A stretch of DNA of 64,000 nucleotides from assembly GCA_012798455.1 (NCBI GenBank), contig JAAZNC010000008.1:1-64000 (forward strand), written 5' to 3'. The stretch comes from Chloroflexota bacterium (GTDB taxonomy: Bacteria; Chloroflexota; Anaerolineae; Anaerolineales; Anaerolineaceae). The number at the start of each line of letters is the position of its first letter. The stretch's first letter is position 1. Below the pieces are notes generated by a model. The model made no database searches. It was not told where the DNA came from and was given only the letters and a program-made list of their open reading frames with translations. A program made the position numbers and the translations under genes. Of the stretch, positions 58,468 through 64,000 are shown in pieces.

Positions 58468-60135
58468 ATTGTATTTTCTAATCAATTCCCTGCGCAGAAT
58501 TTTTCCCACACTGGTACGAGGTATTTCATCAATAAAGATCACCTCTTTAGGAATTTTATAAGCAACCAGGCATTTGCGGCAGTGATCTCGCACAGTCTCT
58601 TTATCTAATTTCATACCCTCGTCCAATACAAGCCATGCGATCACTTTTTCATCTCCTGTTTCTTCTTGGATACCCGCAACAACCGCATTTTTAACCCCGT
58701 TAATTTGAAGTAATACCTCTTCAATCTCATTAGGCCATACCTGAAAACCACCAACTTTGATCAGGTCTTTTTTTCTGTCAACGAAATAGAAATAACCCTG
58801 TTCATCCATGCGCACGATATCCCCGGTGTGCAACCACCCATTCTTCAAAGTCAATTTTGACTCACTGCAATTTTGAAAATACCCAGCCATGATCTGAGGG
58901 CCACGAATGAGCAATTCGCCCTGTTCACCACAGTCCATAATTTTCTGGTCGTTCTCTACATCCACCACCATGCATTCCACATCCGGGAGCGGTAAACCAA
59001 ATGATCCACCCTTATTTCGTCCCACCAGCGGATTGCAATGTGTTGCTGTGGGTGCTTCTGAAAGCCCATAACCTTCTACCAATTTTCCGCCTGTGATACG
59101 TTCGAACTCAGTTTTAACCCGCGGATGAAGCGGTGCAGATCCCGAGATGCAAGCTTTGATGGAGTGCAGATCATATTTACCTTCCTGCAGTTTCTTATTA
59201 CAGATAATACTGGCATAGAAATTCGGCACGCCTGGAAAAAATGTCGCTTTTTTGTCGGTGATACTTTGAAGCAAAAAATCTTGATCTCGTGGATCAGGGA
59301 ATAGCAGAATTTTGGCTGCTATTCTGATTCCCAACACCATCGCCAAAACCATCCCATAAACATGATAAAGAGGGATCATCGCTACAAAGGTTTCTGTTGC
59401 TACCTGCAAATCACACCAGGTTAGAAACTGTAATGTATTAGCAACAATGTTCTTGTGCAACCCTATGGCAGCTTTTGGGATTCCGGTCGTTCCACCTGAG
59501 TATTGGAAGATCGCTGGAGTTGCTGAACTGAATGAGAGATCAAGGTTAATGTTCTGGATTTCCTTCCGGATACAATCGTTAAAAGCAACCGGATGTTGGA
59601 TTGAGCAGATTTCAGTATCTTCGATCTTGTCAAGTGTACTTCCAAAAGGATCGTCTTTTATGAAATCATTGTTTTCAGAGATAATCACACAATGGAACTG
59701 TCCTTTTTCAACAAGGTCGTGCAATAAATAATACTGATCTTCCATACAAATAAGGCAATGTACACCACAATCTCTGATGATCTTCTCAAATTCTGGTTTT
59801 TTGTAAAGCGGATTCATCGCCACCACAATTCCCTCAATTTTCAGTATTGCAAAAAAAGAAATCACAAATTGAGGTGAATTGGGGAAGATTATCCCTACCC
59901 GTTCTCCTTTTTTGAAACCATAAAAACGTAGCCATTTTGCCAGTGAGTCAGAGGCATAGTTGATCTGTCGATAGCTGTATTCCATTCCAAGGTAATCCAA
60001 GCAGACATTGTCAGGGTATTCCATTGAAGTCTTTTTAAGAATCTGCGGGATATTCAAGGTTGAATATGGCAAAGAAGGTGGTACAAAACGGTCATAATAT
60101 TCCAACCACGGTTTTTGTTCATAAATATTCTTCAT
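58453..60135 (-). CDS. AMP-forming long-chain acyl-CoA ligase family protein
   Basis: 560 residues of the ANL superfamily. It forms an acyl-adenylate and then an acyl-CoA. The AMP-binding loop is FQYSGGTTGIPKAAIGLHKN near residue 215. VEGYGLSEAPTATH (motif A5), WLHTGDIVRMDEQGYFYFVDRKKDLIKVGGFQVWPNEIEEVL, and the catalytic lysine in RTSVGKILRREL near the C-terminus are all present. Fatty-acid chain length is not evident. The ATG at 60135 overlaps the miaA stop (ATGA); an extension of seven codons upstream is also open. Confidence 0.92.
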   Translation of the reverse strand: MKNIYEQKPWLEYYDRFVPPSLPYSTLNIPQILKKTSMEYPDNVCLDYLGMEYSYRQINYASDSLAKWLRFYGFKKGERVGIIFPNSPQFVISFFAILKIEGIVVAMNPLYKKPEFEKIIRDCGVHCLICMEDQYYLLHDLVEKGQFHCVIISENNDFIKDDPFGSTLDKIEDTEICSIQHPVAFNDCIRKEIQNINLDLSFSSATPAIFQYSGGTTGIPKAAIGLHKNIVANTLQFLTWCDLQVATETFVAMIPLYHVYGMVLAMVLGIRIAAKILLFPDPRDQDFLLQSITDKKATFFPGVPNFYASIICNKKLQEGKYDLHSIKACISGSAPLHPRVKTEFERITGGKLVEGYGLSEAPTATHCNPLVGRNKGGSFGLPLPDVECMVVDVENDQKIMDCGEQGELLIRGPQIMAGYFQNCSESKLTLKNGWLHTGDIVRMDEQGYFYFVDRKKDLIKVGGFQVWPNEIEEVLLQINGVKNAVVAGIQEETGDEKVIAWLVLDEGMKLDKETVRDHCRKCLVAYKIPKEVIFIDEIPRTSVGKILRRELIRKYNEKRS

Positions 60136-61082
60136 TGATCTATTTCTCTTTCCCATCCATTATTTGATGAAATGAATTTTATTAGATCCTCTACACCAGT
60201 ATCGGCAACATCAAACCAGTGGATTCTTTTATCCGTAAACTTGAACCAGTTCGACTGGTGCCGGATAAAATTGCGGGTGCGACGTTTGATTGATATAACA
60301 GCTTCTTCCAAAGAAAGTTCTTGATTCAGATAGGCATAGATTTCTTTGTATCCTATCGCAGACATGGAGGGTAGTGTGGGTTCATATCCGTTGGCTACCA
60401 ATTTCTTTACTTCATCGATAAATCCTTGTTGTAGCATTTTTTCTATGCGTGCATCTACCTGCTGATACAGATCGCTCCGCTGTCGATTCAATCCGATGAT
60501 CTTATAGCTATATGGAGGGGGATTTTTTTCTTTCTGTTTTGAGAATAGTTCTCCACTGCTGAAGATCACCTCCAGCGCCCGGATGGATCGACGTACATTG
60601 TGTGGTTCGATCTTTTCAGCCGCTTTGGGGTCGATCATCTTCACATAACGAAATATATTTACCGCTCCGATCTCATCGGATAAGGTTTCCAATACCTCCC
60701 GTATTTGTGCGTTCGGTTTTGTTCGCGGAGGTTGCCAACCTTCTACAACACTCCATAAATACTGTCCTGTTCCACCTACTAGAAATGGAATTTTTTTTCT
60801 TTGATGAATTTCATTAATATATTGGTAGACATCCGATTGGAATACAGCCATGCTGATCAATGCGTCAGGATCCACCACATCAATCATGAAATGGGGAATC
60901 CCTTTTCTTTCAGCTTGCGTAGGCTTGGCTGTTCCGACATCCATCCCCCGATAGAGATAACGGGAATCAACAGAGATGATCTCTCCGTTAAAGTAATGAG
61001 CCAGTTCAATGGAGAATGCAGTCTTGCCAACCGCCGTAGGGCCCAAAATGACGACGACAGGGTTACTCACTGGTAATGGCAT
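60132..61082 (-). CDS. miaA: tRNA dimethylallyltransferase
   Basis: 316 residues. It adds a dimethylallyl group to A37 of tRNAs reading UNN codons. The P-loop is VVILGPTAVGKTAFSIELA near residue 9. DSRYLYRGMDVGTAKPT, the VGGTGQYLWSV block, and RRSIRALEVIF are conserved. The ATG at 61082 is chosen; a longer frame (9 codons) reaches further into yraN. The gene overlaps the 3' end of yraN by 20 bp and is followed by the acyl-CoA ligase gene in an ATGA overlap. Confidence 0.95.
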   Translation of the reverse strand: MPLPVSNPVVVILGPTAVGKTAFSIELAHYFNGEIISVDSRYLYRGMDVGTAKPTQAERKGIPHFMIDVVDPDALISMAVFQSDVYQYINEIHQRKKIPFLVGGTGQYLWSVVEGWQPPRTKPNAQIREVLETLSDEIGAVNIFRYVKMIDPKAAEKIEPHNVRRSIRALEVIFSSGELFSKQKEKNPPPYSYKIIGLNRQRSDLYQQVDARIEKMLQQGFIDEVKKLVANGYEPTLPSMSAIGYKEIYAYLNQELSLEEAVISIKRRTRNFIRHQSNWFKFTDKRIHWFDVADTGVEDLIKFISSNNGWEREIDQ

Positions 61083-61428
61083 TTTCGATCCAATCATACT
61101 GCATGACATTTCCCTTTTTAAGAATCGAGATCACATCGATCCGCCAGAAGGAATCCAGCAGGTCATTCTCCTGTAAATAAAACAGACTGGAATTGATCAG
61201 GGCATTCCTTTTTTTCGCGGTGATACTCTCTTCAGGGAATCCATATTTCCGTGAGGTGCGCGTTTTTACTTCACAGAAAATCAGCAAATCTCCTTTTTTC
61301 CCTATAATATCGATCTCCCCATACGGCGTATAGTAGTTCATGGTAAGAACAGCCACTCCATTACTCTCAAGGTACCTGGCAGCCTGTTTTTCACCGGTTT
61401 TTCCAATTTGCATGGTACGCCTAGTCAT
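61063..61428 (-). CDS. yraN: UPF0102/YraN family endonuclease-like protein
   Basis: 121 residues. IGKTGEKQAARYLESNGVAVLTMNYYTPYGEIDIIGKKG and LIFCEVKTRTSRKYGFPEESI match the restriction-endonuclease-like fold of YraN proteins, with the GEID/EVKTR catalytic-type residues. The cellular function is not settled. The start at 61428 is chosen as the first plausible Met before the conserved block. A TATGAT box lies 6 bp upstream of it, so the mRNA may have almost no leader. It heads yraN-miaA-ligase. Confidence 0.9.
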   Translation of the reverse strand: MTRRTMQIGKTGEKQAARYLESNGVAVLTMNYYTPYGEIDIIGKKGDLLIFCEVKTRTSRKYGFPEESITAKKRNALINSSLFYLQENDLLDSFWRIDVISILKKGNVMQYDWIENAITSE

Positions 61429-61478
61429 AGTACTATCATAATTGAATTTCTTCCCAACGGGAGGGGAAAATCGCAACT

Positions 61479-62486
61479 ATGAAAACAAAACAATACTCCA
61501 TTTGGAATAGCCGAGGAACACTGACTTTCTTTATAGTTCTCATCGGAATCCTTCTCTTTACGGGATGTGAAGCAAATAACGATCAAATTGATCTATCCCT
61601 CTTAAAAACTTCTTCCGGCAGTTCTGACCTGATTGTTGAGGAATACGAGCTGGTAGACGTCGAAACAGATTCACCCACACATCTTGAGTTCACCCAGTGG
61701 TTAACTTCTGAAATGATCGATAAACGTACAGTATGGAAGAACCTTAACCCTGATCGCACCATTCAGGATATCAACACTGTCCTTTCGAAATATGGCTTCA
61801 GCATCAAGCATGAACCCATGCTATCTTCCTATACCTATCGCTTATTAGAAAACTATGCCATTCTCCTGAATGATATTTATCCGGTTGGGACTGCTACTGA
61901 AAATCAGAATCGGGATGATTTTGCTCTGCTAGTTCAAAATTATGAGGGAGAATCCTATCTTCTTCAAAAATCAGGGGTGCAGGAATGGCATCCGGATGAT
62001 ATTTTCGTCTATGCACCCATTTATTATCAGAACGAGTTGGTCTATCCGGTTGTTGATTCCAATATCCAAATAGTATCAGAAAGTGGAAATGTTATTTATG
62101 AAACTTCCCTGCCATCCAATCCTGTGATGGCTCCCATTCAATCTTTCCAGAGTTGGAATGGGCACTGGATATTGGAAAAAGAAGGGGAAGTGGTTATGGA
62201 TGGGAAATCCTTGAATGAAGAACTCGGCTTTGATGAAATCTTTGAGTGGCGCATTATTCAGGGAGAACCTTTTTTCTTTGTATTTGCTGATGAAAGCAGC
62301 ACCTACTCCATGGTTTATGCAGGGAAACTGCTTGACCAGAAGTATGATGACATTGCACATTATCAATGCTGCGAACCTGCTATGTTCAATCCGGACGGCA
62401 CCAGTTACATGACCTGGTTTTATGCCGTACGCGATGGTAAGTGGTATTACGTGGAAGCAGGGATTTATCCAGAATTGGAGAAATGA
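61479..62486 (+). CDS. Predicted lipoprotein of unknown function
   Basis: 335 residues. The N-terminus has a basic stretch, a hydrophobic helix (LTFFIVLIGILLFTG) and a cysteine at about residue 30 in LFTGC, a slightly atypical lipobox. The mature part is acidic and beta-rich, with repeated tryptophan/glycine segments (WNGHWILEKEGEVVMDGKSL, GKWYYVEAGIYPELEK) that resemble weak WG-type repeats. I do not recognise a family. GGGAGGGG lies about 12 nt before the ATG. It is divergent from yraN (50-bp gap). Confidence 0.75.
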   Translation: MKTKQYSIWNSRGTLTFFIVLIGILLFTGCEANNDQIDLSLLKTSSGSSDLIVEEYELVDVETDSPTHLEFTQWLTSEMIDKRTVWKNLNPDRTIQDINTVLSKYGFSIKHEPMLSSYTYRLLENYAILLNDIYPVGTATENQNRDDFALLVQNYEGESYLLQKSGVQEWHPDDIFVYAPIYYQNELVYPVVDSNIQIVSESGNVIYETSLPSNPVMAPIQSFQSWNGHWILEKEGEVVMDGKSLNEELGFDEIFEWRIIQGEPFFFVFADESSTYSMVYAGKLLDQKYDDIAHYQCCEPAMFNPDGTSYMTWFYAVRDGKWYYVEAGIYPELEK

Positions 62487-62516
62487 ACATTCCATATATC
62501 CCTCCGGGTAAATTTC

Positions 62517-62525
62517 TGCTAAAAT
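62517..62525 (+). promoter_or_regulatory. Extended -10 promoter of cinA
   Basis: TGCTAAAAT (hexamer 62520-62525). Predicted +1 is near 62532, a 19-nt leader containing GAAGGG before the ATG at 62551. Confidence 0.5.
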
Positions 62526-62550
62526 TGGTGAAATTTTCCGAAGGGTTTCA

Positions 62551-63660
62551 ATGGCGACAGCAGAGATCATTACAATCGGTACAGAATTGCTCTTGGGTGA
62601 AATTCCTGATACCAATTCCCAGTATCTAGCCAAGGCGCTGAATGATGAGGGTTTTGATGTCTTCCGCGTGACTACAGTTGGGGATAATGTCACGCGCATT
62701 TCCCAAGTTATTCGCGAAGCTTTACGGCGTAGTGATCTCATCATCACCACCGGTGGTTTGGGGCCTACAATTGATGATCCCACCCGCGATGCTGTTGCTC
62801 TGGCTTTTGATGTAAGCACAGTTTATCATGAAGAGTTATGGGAACAGATTGAAGCCCGTTTTCGAAGTTTCAACCGTCTTCCCACTGAGAATAATCAGCG
62901 GCAGGCTTACATACCAGCCAATGCCACTGCCATCGAAAATAAGGTTGGGACCGCACCGGCTTTCTATATTGTTCATCAGGATATATTTTTATGCTCCCTG
63001 CCGGGAGTGCCTTCTGAGATGCAGTTTCTTTTTGTGAATCACATCAAACCTCTCATCAGAAAATATCTCCCAACCAATTCCGTTTTGCTCACTACCATCA
63101 TCCACACCATCGGTATTGGAGAATCGCATATCGATCAATTGATCGGCAATTTTGAACGGCTTCAAAATCCTACTGTCGGATTAGCTGCTCATATGGGCAG
63201 CGTGGATATCCGTATCTCTGCCAAAGCATGCGATAAACAGACCGCGCAAGAAATGATCCAACCCGTATTGAAAAACATTCAGGCATTATTGGGCAAATAC
63301 ATTTATGGTTACGATCAGCAGAACTTATTTGCCGTACTTCGTGATTTATTGGTCAGTCAAGACAGTAATATTGTTTTTAAGATCTCTCCTAAGCTGAACA
63401 AACTTGATAATATTTTGACTCAATTACAAACTGAGGTGGCAGAAAACCTTGTGAAAAATCAGTACAATAATACCAATAGAAAATACATTAAGATGGATAT
63501 AACCTTTCATGATATAGATGAAAAAACAAGATTGACTGTTTCTCTTGATGGTGGTCCAAAAAATAACGTTGAAGATTTTACATTTTCAAATGACATTAGC
63601 GTATTTGACGAGTGGGTCTTCAATCAGACTATGGGATCACTTTATAAACTCTTGAAATAA
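62551..63660 (+). CDS. cinA: CinA-like protein with intact MoCF domain and degenerate C-terminal domain
   Basis: 369 residues, shorter than typical CinA (over 400). The N-terminal ~170 residues match the COG1058 MoCF domain: IITIGTELLLGEIPDTNSQYLA, DLIITTGGLGPTIDDPTRDAVA and LPGVPSEMQFLF. A middle domain follows (TIGIGESHIDQLIG). The C-terminal ~110 residues should be the NMN deamidase, but its hallmark AESCTGG and AGPxG motifs are missing. The region is Asn/Lys-rich instead (KLNKLDNILTQLQTEVAENL, NNTNRKYIKMD). The first half probably still acts on ADP-ribose-like pyrophosphates; deamidase activity is unlikely. Confidence 0.88.
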   Translation: MATAEIITIGTELLLGEIPDTNSQYLAKALNDEGFDVFRVTTVGDNVTRISQVIREALRRSDLIITTGGLGPTIDDPTRDAVALAFDVSTVYHEELWEQIEARFRSFNRLPTENNQRQAYIPANATAIENKVGTAPAFYIVHQDIFLCSLPGVPSEMQFLFVNHIKPLIRKYLPTNSVLLTTIIHTIGIGESHIDQLIGNFERLQNPTVGLAAHMGSVDIRISAKACDKQTAQEMIQPVLKNIQALLGKYIYGYDQQNLFAVLRDLLVSQDSNIVFKISPKLNKLDNILTQLQTEVAENLVKNQYNNTNRKYIKMDITFHDIDEKTRLTVSLDGGPKNNVEDFTFSNDISVFDEWVFNQTMGSLYKLLK

Positions 63661-63673
63661 TTAAGGATAAAAA

Positions 63674-64000
63674 ATGGAAAAAACAATCGTTCTTGAAAAT
63701 GCACTTGTCCTGGTCATGAATGAATCTCTGACCAAATATGAAAAAGGAGCCGTGGCGGTAACAGGTACCACTATCGCAGCCGTTGGAGACCAGACTGAGA
63801 TAGAGAGCCAATTCCCCGATGCGGAATTCATTGATTGTGATGGTAAGGTATTAATGCCAGGTTTCATCAACACCCATGCTCATATCGCCATGAATCTGGT
63901 GCGTGGCTTTTCTGATGACCTGCGGCTGGATGTCTGGTTGAATGGGTATATCATGCCGGTGGAAAGGGAATTTGTCACCCCTGAATTCGTGCGCTTGGGC
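63674..64000 (+). CDS. Amidohydrolase/deaminase family protein, N-terminal part (runs off window)
   Basis: The first 109 codons are present. VAVTGTTIAAVGD is the small N-terminal beta-sandwich of cyclic amidohydrolases. KVLMPGFINTHAHIAMNLVRGFSDDLRLDVWL contains the HxH metal-binding motif and the ARG-FSDDL stretch typical of the SAH/MTA deaminase and chlorohydrolase branch (MtaD/SsnA-like). AAGGAT precedes the ATG. The family is clear; the substrate cannot be fixed from this fragment. It lies 14 bp after cinA, probably in the same transcript. Confidence 0.88.
   Translation, partial: MEKTIVLENALVLVMNESLTKYEKGAVAVTGTTIAAVGDQTEIESQFPDAEFIDCDGKVLMPGFINTHAHIAMNLVRGFSDDLRLDVWLNGYIMPVEREFVTPEFVRLG

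Noticed and set aside
62076..62819. Long open frame of 247 codons on the minus strand
   Set aside because: It is antisense to the lipoprotein and cinA genes, has low-complexity composition and no recognisable domain; the plus-strand proteins are well supported.
1..64000. CRISPR arrays, insertion sequences, prophage or integrase genes, rRNA
   Set aside because: I looked for spaced direct repeats, transposase or integrase motifs and rRNA segments on both strands and saw none; the gene content is ordinary chromosomal housekeeping plus the hydrogenase island.

Overview
The window looks like a chromosomal segment of a strictly anaerobic, moderately low-GC member of the Chloroflexota, most likely class Anaerolineae. 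This is an inference from gene content: a fused transaldolase/glucose-6-phosphate isomerase, a spermidine-synthase-like membrane protein, a DUF1461 protein, a bidirectional-type [NiFe] hydrogenase, a complete SUF operon, type-2 isopentenyl diphosphate isomerase, and no respiratory oxidase. Almost all the DNA codes for protein. I see no rRNA, insertion sequence, prophage or CRISPR array; one tRNA (His) is present.

Layout. 1-8.4 kb: 5' part of mfd overlapped by pth, two small membrane/envelope genes (one YtxH), bifunctional nnr, the spermidine-synthase-like and DUF1461 membrane proteins, then hisS followed directly by its cognate tRNA-His. 8.5-26.8 kb: one large hydrogen-metabolism island. It starts with a putative sensing module (two DRTGG proteins, a CBS-ATPase, a PHP phosphoesterase, a GHKL ATPase), continues with two NuoE/NuoF diaphorase pairs, a NuoG-like electron-wiring subunit and HoxY/HoxH, and ends with a maturation endopeptidase and hypABFCDE. 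26.9-36.7 kb: a methyltransferase and PIG-L deacetylase, the suf operon (sufCBD, an unknown gene, sufSU) divergent from a sufR-like regulator and a SufT-like gene, then an alpha-oxoamine synthase with a methyltransferase. 36.8-42.9 kb: sugar metabolism (ROK fructokinase; tkt, rpiB, tal-pgi). 43-45.7 kb: copper export ATPase and chaperone. 45.8-52.4 kb: folate genes (folM-type reductase, folB, folK, folE), isoprenoid genes (polyprenyl synthase, fni), an acyl carrier protein, and sucCD. 52.5-64 kb: an SPFH-domain protein with a C-terminal excisionase-type helix-turn-helix and its helical partner, a tiny Flp-like pilin gene, comF, hpf, efp, ftsH, an acyl-CoA ligase, miaA, yraN, a lipoprotein, a shortened cinA, and the start of an amidohydrolase.

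How it fits together. The hydrogenase island would couple H2 to NAD(P)(H), and perhaps ferredoxin, through two flavin-bearing NuoF-like proteins, with Fe-S assembly supplied by the neighbouring suf operon. The regulatory DNA shows two habits. Many promoters carry an extended -10 (TGn before TATAAT-like), and a few genes place their ATG exactly at the predicted +1, as in leaderless mRNAs.

The observations most worth following up are the duplicated diaphorase modules whose thioredoxin-like domains have lost their cysteines, the DRTGG/CBS-ATPase/PHP/GHKL module, the palindrome between sufC and sufR, the SPFH-HTH fusion, EF-P with Arg32, the phased or tandem repeats near tkt and next to tRNA-His, and the orphan pilin-like peptide.
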